Part shown: piece by piece, positions 17,539 to 25,364 of the stretch | Layout: every line of letters starts with the position of its first letter | Numbering within the stretch: position 1 is the first letter of the stretch | Assembly: GCA_031291675.1 (NCBI GenBank) | Contig: JARLIO010000041.1 | Location: forward strand, 1-64,000 | DNA: 64,000 bases | Origin: Azospirillaceae bacterium | Lineage (GTDB): Bacteria; Pseudomonadota; Alphaproteobacteria; Azospirillales; Azospirillaceae | Direction: 5' to 3' | Translations under genes and position numbers: made by a program | Notes under the pieces: model-generated | Databases searched by the model: none | What the model was told of the DNA's origin: nothing | The model's input: the letters and a program-made list of their open reading frames with translations, nothing else

Positions 17539-17810
17539 CAGTCGCGCTCATTCCGCGCGACATCAAGCAAATGCTGGAAACGCGCGGTTTCGACCTCATC
17601 GATATTGCCCTGGTCATCGACGGCAACGGCCCCGTCGAAATCGTCACTGTCCAGGATGGACAGGACGGGCATATTGCTGCTGCCCGCGATCAGGATCTCG
17701 GCGAGCGCGCTTTCGACGAAATTGGCCAAGGAACGGTTCTGCCGCTCGGCTTCCCGTTTTGCGCTCTCGACGATGCTGTCTTCCAGACGAAGGGCGACTT
17801 GTGTTTTCAT
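17538..17810 (-). CDS. ribbon-helix-helix antitoxin
   Basis: This 90-residue protein begins with a CopG/Arc-type ribbon-helix-helix: beta strand KTQVALRL, helix EDSIVESAKREAERQ, turn NRSL, helix ANFVESALAEIL. The acidic tail (LDSDDFDGAVAVDDQGNIDE) would neutralise the partner. The chosen ATG at 17810 has AAGGA eight bases upstream; a longer frame starts 13 codons earlier but covers the operator. A palindrome at 17836-17860 is a likely self-operator. It overlaps the downstream toxin gene. Confidence 0.75.
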   Translation of the reverse strand: MKTQVALRLEDSIVESAKREAERQNRSLANFVESALAEILIAGSSNMPVLSILDSDDFDGAVAVDDQGNIDEVETARFQHLLDVARNERD

Positions 17811-17835
17811 GGGAAAATCCTTTGCTGTGGGATGC

Positions 17836-17860
17836 ATTGTAAACCACACCGGTATACAAT
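17836..17860. promoter_or_regulatory. inverted-repeat operator of the toxin-antitoxin pair
   Basis: ATTGTAAACC and GGTATACAAT form a 10-base inverted repeat with one mismatch, separated by ACACC. It lies 26-50 bases upstream of the antitoxin ATG, where the promoter should be. Ribbon-helix-helix antitoxins commonly bind such sites to repress their own operon. Confidence 0.6.
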
Positions 17861-18245
17861 GTCAACCGCCCTCATATTGCTCCCTCCTCGGGCGTTGCCG
17901 CCGGCGGCGTGCCGGTAAGCCCGATTGCGAGCAACGACCGAGCGAGCACGTTCGCGAGCCGCGTCGTCGATGGGGATCTGTTTGAGGTCCATCATGCGAC
18001 TCCTCCAGCCGTGCCAAAACGCGTGTCCGCGATTCCGGCCAGGCTCGGGGTCTCCCCGCTCCGCCGACACGAACCCAGCGACCGTCCCGATCATGGCGCA
18101 GACCAGACAACCCCCGTCGATTTCATGCAGAATCTCGAAAGAACCATGCAGGACGACGCCCCTGTCGGCAATGCTATGCTCCGTTTGTGCCCAAAAACAT
18201 GCTGGCGCGATTCCGGATCGGAACCGAAACAAAGGGAGGAACGTA
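17861..18245. other. intergenic region between the divergent TA and hydroquinone operons
   Basis: No gene is assigned here. A leftward frame contains MDLKQIPIDDAARERARSVV, which looks protein-like, but it has no clear start and I cannot name it. The promoter of the rightward hydroquinone operon must lie here; AAAGGGAGGA at 18231-18240 is its ribosome-binding site. Confidence 0.45.
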
Positions 18246-18746
18246 GTGAGCTATAAAACTCAGTTTGGTTCATTGCGAAATTATGAAAAAGGCGCGGTCG
18301 TCCTCATTGACGACAATCCGAAGAACTATGTCTTCTCCAACGTCTTCGAAGTCGCGAACCGCTCCGCGCCCTATGAGCGTGTCGCGGTGGCGAAGAATTT
18401 CGAATATGTGATCGAAGTTGCGAAAGCCGAAGATACATCGCCCTGGTTCAGCTGCGCGCATGATGAATTCGTGCTGTGCATGGACGGCGAGGTGGAAGTG
18501 CATCTGATCAAGCTCGACAACCCCGCTGCCCATGTCGATTCCGCCAGCCAGGGCGCGCATCTGCTGGATTGCGAACCGGAGGGCCGCAAAATGGGCCGTC
18601 TCATTCTGCGCCGCGGACATCAGGGGCTATTACCGCGGGGTGCTGCCTACCGTTTCCATGCGGAACTCCCCGGCTGCATCATGCTGCAGACCATCGTAGG
18701 CCCGGTGACGGTGCAAAAATGGGCGGAAATCTGCCAGACGGTCTGA
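18246..18746 (+). CDS. hydroquinone 1,2-dioxygenase small subunit (HapC/HqdA/PnpC type)
   Basis: This 166-residue protein resembles the small subunit of two-component hydroquinone dioxygenases, known from 4-hydroxyacetophenone, p-nitrophenol and alkylphenol pathways. It has the opening GSLRNYEKGAVVLIDDNP and the segments WFSCAHDEFVLCMDGEVEVH and LPRGAAYRFHA of a cupin-like fold. The start is GTG at 18246 with GGGAGGA six bases upstream; no in-frame ATG fits better. With the next gene it would form the heteromeric iron(II) enzyme that opens hydroquinone to 4-hydroxymuconic semialdehyde. Confidence 0.85.
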   Translation: MSYKTQFGSLRNYEKGAVVLIDDNPKNYVFSNVFEVANRSAPYERVAVAKNFEYVIEVAKAEDTSPWFSCAHDEFVLCMDGEVEVHLIKLDNPAAHVDSASQGAHLLDCEPEGRKMGRLILRRGHQGLLPRGAAYRFHAELPGCIMLQTIVGPVTVQKWAEICQTV

Positions 18747-18777
18747 AGTCTCGGCGCCACCAGGAAGGAAGACGAGA

Positions 18778-19803
18778 ATGGCAATGCTTGAAACCCGGAC
18801 CGCGCCCGCCGCGCATGGTGCGGATGTGATTACGGATACCGAAATTCTGCTGATCGACAACGAAACGGGCTACCGCTCGTTCCGGGCCGGCCAGTTCCTG
18901 TTTCGCCGCGACGAATATTTCGCCCGCATCTCCTGGACCGGCGGCAACCATACCATGCCGATCGACGCCTATCTCCGCGCCTTGATGCGCGATGTCGCCT
19001 GGGGATTTTTCTATGGCACGGTGAATTTCGACGATGTGGTCGGTACGGTGAACCATTACGGCGAGGTTACGCTTTTCGCCGGGCGCTATAACGATGCCTA
19101 TCGCAACGCCGGCCGTGATTTCTCGCAACGTTTCGCCAGTGAAGCCTTGATGCCGCTGTTCAAGGTCATGATCAGCGACTGGAGCAACGAGAATTACGAT
19201 CCATTCGCCGCGCCAATGGAAACCGGCGCGCCCTGGGGGGCAAAGAACGGCAATAATGATGCCGCGGTAACCCGCACACGTGTGGCGGCACGCCGCATGG
19301 TGGGCCTGCCCGGTGACACGCCGCTACGCACCGACGAGAATGGCTTTCCGGTCAACCGCATGTTCCTCGACGTGCCCCAGGATCAGCCGGTGGTGGAAGC
19401 GGAGCCGGGCTTCGAGAACGAAGTGAGCGCCTATAACCTGTTCGCTTACCTCTCCCGCTCGGACGTCACCTGGAACCCTTCCGTCTGTTCGGTCGTCGGC
19501 GACAGCCTGTTCTGCCCCACCTCTGAGGAATTCACGCTGCCGGTGGATCACGGCAACGATCGCTGCGAATGGTTCATCACCCTGTCAGATAAGATCGATT
19601 GGGATATCCGCGACAAGGAAACCGGCAAGCCGCGCGCCAAGGTGATCACCAAGGCCGGCGATGTTTCCTGCATGCCGGCCGATATCCGGCACAAGGGCTA
19701 TGCCGATAAGCGGGCGATGCTGCTGGTCTGGGAAAACGGTTCGCCCATAATTCCCGCGCTGATCGCCAAAGGCGAAGCGCCCAACGTTTCCGTGATCTTC
19801 TGA
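18778..19803 (+). CDS. hydroquinone 1,2-dioxygenase large subunit (HapD/HqdB/PnpD type)
   Basis: This 341-residue protein matches the expected size and character of the large subunit of hydroquinone dioxygenase. Segments include RAGQFLFRRDEYFARISW, HTMPIDAYLRALMRDVAW and AGDVSCMPADIRHKGYADKR. Iron binding in these enzymes uses histidine and acidic residues that I cannot assign with certainty. It follows the small-subunit gene by 31 bases and precedes the semialdehyde dehydrogenase gene, the same order as in known clusters. Ring cleavage gives 4-hydroxymuconic semialdehyde. Confidence 0.87.
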   Translation: MAMLETRTAPAAHGADVITDTEILLIDNETGYRSFRAGQFLFRRDEYFARISWTGGNHTMPIDAYLRALMRDVAWGFFYGTVNFDDVVGTVNHYGEVTLFAGRYNDAYRNAGRDFSQRFASEALMPLFKVMISDWSNENYDPFAAPMETGAPWGAKNGNNDAAVTRTRVAARRMVGLPGDTPLRTDENGFPVNRMFLDVPQDQPVVEAEPGFENEVSAYNLFAYLSRSDVTWNPSVCSVVGDSLFCPTSEEFTLPVDHGNDRCEWFITLSDKIDWDIRDKETGKPRAKVITKAGDVSCMPADIRHKGYADKRAMLLVWENGSPIIPALIAKGEAPNVSVIF

Positions 19804-19863
19804 AAATCCGGGCGGGACCACGGTGCCGCCCTTCTTCCTGGCAATTTTCAAAGAGATTTCTGC

Positions 19864-21360
19864 ATGACTCAATACGGCCCGGTGCATCCTCACCAAGTTC
19901 AAACTCAGCTGCTGATCGGCGGCAAATGGCTGGATGGTTTGGCCGGCGGCCGGATCGATGTTTTCAATCCCTATACCGGCAAGAAATTTGTCTCGGTCGC
20001 GGAAGCCCGGGCCGAGGACGTGGACCGCGCCGTTGCCGCCGCCGGGGCGGCCGCCCCCGGCTGGGCCGCCCTGCCGGCCCATGAACGCGGCCGCCTGCTG
20101 CTGAAACTGGCGGACGCGATCGAGGCCGACACCGAATATCTCGCCCGGCTGGAAGCCACCAATACCGGCCATCCGATCCGCGACTGCCTGGCTCTGGACG
20201 TGCCGCGTACCGTCCTGTGCTTCCGCTACTTCGGCGGCATGGCTGATAAGCTGGAAGGTTCGGTCATCCCCGTCGATGCCGGGTTCCTCAACTATCTGGC
20301 ACGCGAGCCGATCGGCGTGGTCGGCCAGATCGTACCGTGGAATTTCCCGCTGATGTTCGTCAGCTGGAAGCTCGGCCCGGCGCTCGCCGCCGGCAATACG
20401 GTGGTGATGAAACCTTCGGAAATTACGCCGCTCTCGACGTTGCGCGTGGCTGAGTTGATGCAGCAGGTCGGCTTTCCCGATGGCGTGTTCAACGTCGTCA
20501 CCGGCTACGGCAACACCGCCGGCGCCCGCATCGCGGAACATCCGGAAATCGGCAAAATCGCCTTCACCGGCTCCACCGAAACGGGTCGCGCCATCGTGCG
20601 CGCCTCCGCCGGCAACCTGAAGAAGATCCAGTTGGAGCTTGGTGGCAAGGGCGCGAACATCGTGTTCGAGGACGCCATCCTCCCCGCCGCGATCGGCGGC
20701 TCCGCCTTCGGCATGTTCCACAACCAGGGTCAGGCCTGCATCGCGGCGTCGCGCCTTATCCTGCATGAGCGGATCGCCGATGAATTTCTGGAAAAATTCA
20801 TCGCTCTCGCACGCTCTATCCGGCTCGGCGACCCCTTGGACAGCGATACCGAAATGGGCCCGCTCACCTCTCAAGTGCACCACCGGCGCGTGCTGTCCTT
20901 CGTGGAGGTGGCCGCATCCGAAGGCGACGAAATCCTCTGCGGCGGCCGGGTGCCGGACGCGGCGGCGCTGCGCGACGGCTTCTTCGTCGAACCGACCGTG
21001 GTGCGTGCCGACCCCAGACACCGCGTGCAGCAGGAGGAAGTGTTCGGCCCCTTCGTCACCGTCACGACCTTCAAGGATGACGAGGAAGCATTACGAATTG
21101 CCAATGGCACGATTTACGGGCTCGGCGCCGGGCTGTGGACCCAAACCCTGCCGCGCGCCCATCGCTTCGCCAAGAACCTGCATGCCGGCATGGTCTGGGT
21201 GAATTGCTACAAACGTGTCCACCCCGCTTCGCCCTTTGGGGGCGTCGGTGAATCCGGCTACGGCCGCGAAATGGGATTCGAGGCGATGCGCGAATACACC
21301 CAGGCTAAATCCGTGTGGATCAATGTCGATGCGCAGATCCCGCCGTTTTATAAACGGTAG
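19864..21360 (+). CDS. aldehyde dehydrogenase, probable 4-hydroxymuconic semialdehyde dehydrogenase
   Basis: This 498-residue NAD(P)-dependent aldehyde dehydrogenase has all catalytic landmarks: Asn160 in PWNFPLM, FTGSTETGR near residue 235, Glu258 in LELGGKG and the nucleophile Cys292 in GQACIA. Position after the hydroquinone dioxygenase subunits points to oxidation of 4-hydroxymuconic semialdehyde to maleylacetate (HapE/PnpE role). Substrate specificity is inferred from context. The maleylacetate would need the reductase at 1467-2528, because the nearby copy is decayed. Confidence 0.9.
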   Translation: MTQYGPVHPHQVQTQLLIGGKWLDGLAGGRIDVFNPYTGKKFVSVAEARAEDVDRAVAAAGAAAPGWAALPAHERGRLLLKLADAIEADTEYLARLEATNTGHPIRDCLALDVPRTVLCFRYFGGMADKLEGSVIPVDAGFLNYLAREPIGVVGQIVPWNFPLMFVSWKLGPALAAGNTVVMKPSEITPLSTLRVAELMQQVGFPDGVFNVVTGYGNTAGARIAEHPEIGKIAFTGSTETGRAIVRASAGNLKKIQLELGGKGANIVFEDAILPAAIGGSAFGMFHNQGQACIAASRLILHERIADEFLEKFIALARSIRLGDPLDSDTEMGPLTSQVHHRRVLSFVEVAASEGDEILCGGRVPDAAALRDGFFVEPTVVRADPRHRVQQEEVFGPFVTVTTFKDDEEALRIANGTIYGLGAGLWTQTLPRAHRFAKNLHAGMVWVNCYKRVHPASPFGGVGESGYGREMGFEAMREYTQAKSVWINVDAQIPPFYKR

Positions 21361-21650
21361 GATGTTCTTCTATAACTCCGCCGGCCAGCGGTCGTGGCTC
21401 GGACGAGCCGGAGGCCGGCAATCCGGCGGGTGGGGTCTGCGGTCATTGTCGTTGAGGATATATCCCGGCCGCTTCGCAACAATCCCATCACGGGCCCGAT
21501 CACCGACCGGGACGGGCACCTTTTCTTCTGAGGGGAAAGAAGCAAAAACCCGAAACAAGTGCACCGCCCCGCGGCGCCGGACCGTTGCGCGAACCTTTGG
21601 AACCGGGAAGCCAATCGACGGCGACGCCCGGGCCCGTTCTTGCGGCTTGC

Positions 21651-21956
21651 TCAGGACTCTTCTGGTGGATTCCCCAGCCCCCATGCCCAGCGCGTCAACG
21701 CGGTGCTTTCGAACAGCCTGGCCTGCGCATAAGGATCGCCGGCCAGAAACCGCAATGCCGCCGCGCGGTCCTCCGCCTTCAGCACCAGCAGCGTGCCCGT
21801 CATCGGCTGGCCGTCATCGCCGACCAGCGGGCCGCCGGCCACCACGGTGCACCCAGCCTGAGCAACGCGAATATACGCCCGATGCGCCGGCCGCTTTTCC
21901 TCCCGCAGCGCCGCGCTCTCGGCCCTGTCACGGCCGATAAAAACGAAATACGGCAT
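21651..21956 (-). CDS. YCII-domain protein
   Basis: This 101-residue protein has the YCII (YciI-like, ferredoxin-like alpha/beta) features: an opening YFVFIGRDR, a central AGGPLVGDDGQPMTGTLLVL and FLAGDPYAQARLFESTAL. Family members include small lyases and dehalogenases using a His/Asp pair, and many of unknown function. The ATG at 21956 overlaps the stop of the Rieske gene (TGATG), so the two are coupled. Its role in quinol breakdown is plausible but unproven. Confidence 0.8.
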   Translation of the reverse strand: MPYFVFIGRDRAESAALREEKRPAHRAYIRVAQAGCTVVAGGPLVGDDGQPMTGTLLVLKAEDRAAALRFLAGDPYAQARLFESTALTRWAWGLGNPPEES

Positions 21957-22327
21957 CACCCGATCACCATCTGGCCTTGCTCCAGCCGCACCGGCACGGG
22001 ATCCAGCGCTCTGCCGTCACACGCCCCATCCAGGCAAGTACCATCCTCGACCCGGAACAAGGCAAGGTGCTGGCGGCACATAATCCTGGTGCCGTCCCGG
22101 CTCATGAACATGTTCGGCTGGTGGTTCAGTGGCATCGAGTAATGCGGGCACAGATTGAGATAGCCATGCAACCTGTCCCCCTTTCGCACCACGAACATCC
22201 GCCAAGCATTCACCCCCTGGCCAAACACGAATTCCCGGCCTCCGCCATCAGGAACATCCTCCATCCTGCCCAGCTTCGTGCCTGGCGCCGGCGCGTTCGG
22301 CCGCTGCTCCCATACCTCTCCCGTCAC
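21956..22327 (-). CDS. Rieske [2Fe-2S] protein
   Basis: This 123-residue soluble protein has a Rieske cluster motif: LCPHYSMPLN and later CRQHLALF provide the C-x-H and C-x2-H ligands. Such small proteins act as ferredoxins for oxygenases or as redox subunits. The start is uncertain; the GTG at 22327 gives the full domain but has a weak ribosome-binding site. It lies between a broken maleylacetate reductase gene and the YCII gene, on the strand opposite to the dioxygenase operon. Confidence 0.8.
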   Translation of the reverse strand: MTGEVWEQRPNAPAPGTKLGRMEDVPDGGGREFVFGQGVNAWRMFVVRKGDRLHGYLNLCPHYSMPLNHQPNMFMSRDGTRIMCRQHLALFRVEDGTCLDGACDGRALDPVPVRLEQGQMVIG

Positions 22328-22401
22328 GTCGTCACCTCACCGGCGCTGGCGCGCGAAAGCTTTGAATACCGGCCGAATGCCGGCACGCGTGCCTCCGCCA
22401 T

Positions 22402-22709
22402 TCAATAGCCGCTCTGCGTTACCGTCTGCGCGACTGGGCGCAAACCCGCAAACGGCAACCCGATATCCCGCAGCGCCATCGCCGCGCCCAGGCCGACGGG
22501 ACTATCGTAAAGCCTTGCCGCCCGATCTCCGCCCCCCATCGCCCGCGCCAGGATGGCCGCCACCCCGGCGGGGTCTCCGCCTGCACCGACCTTGACAGAA
22601 AAAGCGCGCGGCGACACCCCGGGCGCTCGATTTCCGTCGGCAGCGTATCGATCACGGGGGCATCAAATACGACCCGCGCCGGTAAGGCTGTATCGATGAA
22701 AGGCGTCAC
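22402..22709 (-). pseudogene. maleylacetate reductase remnant with large internal deletion and frameshift
   Basis: Two frames hold the two ends of a maleylacetate reductase. The first reads VTPFIDTALPARVVFDA and ERPGCRRALFLS (N-terminal part). The second reads ILARAMGGGDRAARLYDS and LGAAMALRDIGLPFAGL (C-terminal part). An intact enzyme has about 350 residues; the roughly 230 between the ends are absent, and the NPYWNPRP end is lost. Known hydroquinone clusters contain this enzyme (HapF/PnpF type), so this is probably the cluster's own copy after decay. Confidence 0.75.
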
Positions 22710-22891
22710 ATATCCACTCCTTCCGGCGATATCATCGGGCCTCCAGCCAGACGGGACGAACGCGGCGAGAACTTCCTGCACGATCGGGCCCCGCTTTTGC
22801 ACGAAACCGCGGAAAGTTGTTGAGAGCCTTATCCGTTGCGCGGGAACCGTCAGGTTTCAGCGGAATGGATGAAATTGCTCGCGACATCAAA

Positions 22892-23821
22892 CTAATGCTT
22901 GAGCGTGCGCCGATAAGCGGCCGGGGTCGTGCCGAGCTCGCGCTTGAACATCCGCGTCAGGTGCTCCTGATGGCTGAACCCGCAGGCCAACGCGATCTCG
23001 GCAATCGGCAATGCGGAGCCGCGCAGCAGCGTCCCGGCGTGCCGCAGCCTTGCGCTTAGCAAATAATGATACGGCGTGGTGCCGGTCTCGCGCCGAAAGC
23101 AGCGCGAGAAGCGCGTCGGCGTCAGCCCCACAGCGGCGGCCATATCGGAAAGTCCGATCGGATGCGCCAGATGCGTCGCCATGAAATCCCGCAAGCGACG
23201 CTGCTGTGCCGGGCTGAGCACGCCGGCCTGGAAATCCCCTTGTGCGGGCAACCGGGCAAGCAACCGCGACGCCAGCGCGCGGGCAAGATGATCCGCCAGC
23301 AGCGTGGAACCGCTTTCCGTATCGCTGATCGAATGACCCGCCGCTTGAACGATGCTGGCGATCACCGGATCGACATCCCCGAAACAGGGCGGCAATTCGA
23401 TATTCGCTGGATCGCCGCACCAGGACTCCGCGGCCACCTCGCGCAGGATCGCGTCACGCAGATAGAAATGCACGCTATGCAAAGGCTGCGTCAGCCGCAC
23501 CGAGAACGGCATGCCGCCGGGCATGCTGAAGATACCGCCAGGCGGAATCACCATGCGATCCCGCACACCGTCCAGGCATCGCTCCACCGCCACGGGACCA
23601 TCGAGATGCAGAATGACGAGATGATCCGGCACCGCGGCGTAACTGTCCGCATAAGGCCGCTCATATTGCCGGGAAACATAAAGTGAGGTCCAACCGAACC
23701 GGTCACTCGACTTTTCGATCTGATGCTCGCTGCGACGAAGAATGCCATGGGTCTGCGCGACATCGAAGGCCAGCGGAACATGATTTGCGGACCCGGGAGT
23801 TACCTTGAGCATCGAGGTCAT
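22892..23821 (-). CDS. AraC-family transcriptional regulator
   Basis: This protein of about 309 residues has an N-terminal cupin-type effector domain (VIPPGGIFSMPGG) and a C-terminal pair of helix-turn-helices (IGLSDMAAAVGLTPTRFSRC and IAEIALACGFSHQEHLTRMF). It resembles AraC activators that recognise aromatic ligands. The start is uncertain: ATG at 23821 or 23812 are likely, with a GTG at 23881 possible. Its location beside the hydroquinone genes and the MFS gene suggests it regulates one or both. Confidence 0.88.
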   Translation of the reverse strand: MTSMLKVTPGSANHVPLAFDVAQTHGILRRSEHQIEKSSDRFGWTSLYVSRQYERPYADSYAAVPDHLVILHLDGPVAVERCLDGVRDRMVIPPGGIFSMPGGMPFSVRLTQPLHSVHFYLRDAILREVAAESWCGDPANIELPPCFGDVDPVIASIVQAAGHSISDTESGSTLLADHLARALASRLLARLPAQGDFQAGVLSPAQQRRLRDFMATHLAHPIGLSDMAAAVGLTPTRFSRCFRRETGTTPYHYLLSARLRHAGTLLRGSALPIAEIALACGFSHQEHLTRMFKRELGTTPAAYRRTLKH

Positions 23822-23886
23822 TCTCCAATCACGCGCTGTCGTGTGCTTAGATAGCTTAGCATGGCTTGCCGATCCCGTCACGCGTT

Positions 23887-25128
23887 CTATGCCCGCGCGG
23901 GAAAAGCGCGCCTATTCAGCAAGAGCAGGAGCGCGGCCAGGGTGTTGAACCCGGCGAGCACCAGAATCATCGGCAGGTAGGTATGCATCTTGTCGAACAA
24001 CACGCCGCCGAGAATGGGCGTGCTGGCGCTCGCAACCGTGTCGAGCGCGAAGACGATGCCGGACACCGCGGCGAAGCGAAGCGGTTTCACGCATTTGCTA
24101 AGCAGCGCCATCGCGCCGACCTGCACCGCCCCGAACCCGACGCCGAAGAACGGAGGATACAGATAGAGCAGCGTCGTCGATCGCGCATTGCCGAGCAGCA
24201 GAATGCCAATCGCGAAGATGATGCTGCCAATCGCGAGGATCCGCCGGATGCCAAATCGTTTGCTGAACGCCCCAATTGCCAAATTTCCGGCAAGCGTCGA
24301 GACGGCCATCAACGACATCGATGTCGTAGCCGCCGTGAGCGGGTGGTCAAAATCCTTGAGCAGAGCCAGGCCATGGGAAATGTAGAGCGCGCTGCTGGCG
24401 CCGGCCGACATGACGCACAGCGTCACGATGGGCAATGCCCGCGCGCTGATGCCTCCCTCCCCCGCTGCCGCTGGTGCCTCAACGGAATGTGTGAAATTGA
24501 CGACGCCATCGCGCTCCGGTGCATCACGCACCACGAATATCGCCAGACACAGGGCAAGGGCGCCGAGCACAATGAACACCAGCCAGCCGGCCCGCCAATC
24601 ACCCGTCTCGAAGATCACCCGGTTAATGAGCGGAGCGGCCACGAAACCGCCGACCCCCATTGTCGCGTAAAGAACACCGAACGGGCGCGCCCGGTCCTCG
24701 TGGAACCACCCGGCGGTGCAGGCCTGGTTGGCGATAAATCCCCCAAGGCTCATCCCAAGTCCGACAAGGATACCGAAGGTCAGGATTGCGGTTAGCGGTC
24801 CGTGCACCAGCGTCGCCATCGACAGGGCACCAAGCATCATCACGGTACTTCCCGCGATCAGCGCAATCCGGGCACCAACACGGCCGACCAATGCGCCCAC
24901 CAACGGGGCGGTCAACCCGGTGACCACCATGTTCACCGCGACGAACAGGCCGAGCAGGCTGCGGTCCAGCCCCATTGCCGAGACCATCGCCGTGTTGACA
25001 ACGCTGGCACCGTAGATCGGGAACGCGGCGTTGATGCAGATGATCAACGAACAGGCAGTCAGGATCTGCCCTTTTCTCTCGGTCGTTGCTCCGCGTTGCT
25101 GGATCCCAAACTGCGCTGTTTCATCCAT
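23887..25128 (-). CDS. MFS transporter
   Basis: This 413-residue protein has 12 predicted membrane segments, a typical MFS domain structure and LVGRVGARIALIAGS after helix 2 as the MFS loop motif. The ATG has GGGAGAAAA upstream. It resembles oxalate/formate-antiporter-like carriers, which often transport organic anions or aromatic acids; the substrate is not determinable. A perfect 17-base inverted repeat lies between it and the divergent monooxygenase gene. Confidence 0.88.
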   Translation of the reverse strand: MDETAQFGIQQRGATTERKGQILTACSLIICINAAFPIYGASVVNTAMVSAMGLDRSLLGLFVAVNMVVTGLTAPLVGALVGRVGARIALIAGSTVMMLGALSMATLVHGPLTAILTFGILVGLGMSLGGFIANQACTAGWFHEDRARPFGVLYATMGVGGFVAAPLINRVIFETGDWRAGWLVFIVLGALALCLAIFVVRDAPERDGVVNFTHSVEAPAAAGEGGISARALPIVTLCVMSAGASSALYISHGLALLKDFDHPLTAATTSMSLMAVSTLAGNLAIGAFSKRFGIRRILAIGSIIFAIGILLLGNARSTTLLYLYPPFFGVGFGAVQVGAMALLSKCVKPLRFAAVSGIVFALDTVASASTPILGGVLFDKMHTYLPMILVLAGFNTLAALLLLLNRRAFPARA

Positions 25129-25230
25129 GCGTTTTCTCCCTTTGTCATGACCCCGGGGTTGAAATCCCCAACGGTGATCAAAGCGATGACTACGAGTTCA
25201 CGCCCTGCGCCGCAGCCACGCTCCCGCAGA

Positions 25231-25270
25231 CGTCCGCAGTGTGTACGCCGGACCGTACACACTGCGGACG
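25231..25270. promoter_or_regulatory. 40-base perfect inverted repeat in a divergent promoter region
   Basis: The arms CGTCCGCAGTGTGTACG and their exact complement are separated by CCGGAC. The site lies about 100 bases from each divergent start (MFS leftward, monooxygenase rightward). The 23-base centre-to-centre arrangement suits a dimeric regulator. No T-run follows, so termination is unlikely. Confidence 0.65.
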
Positions 25271-25364
25271 CTCCGGGTTCTTGAATTCCCCGTTCTGGAG
25301 TCCATCGACAAGATGCAATCCAAGTATTGGCGCCAAAAGCCGACGACAAGAATGAGGATTCTTC

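Noticed and set aside
19585-21021. 478-codon leftward frame across the aldehyde dehydrogenase gene
   Set aside because: It mirrors a gene with all catalytic residues and has no recognisable domain or ribosome-binding site.
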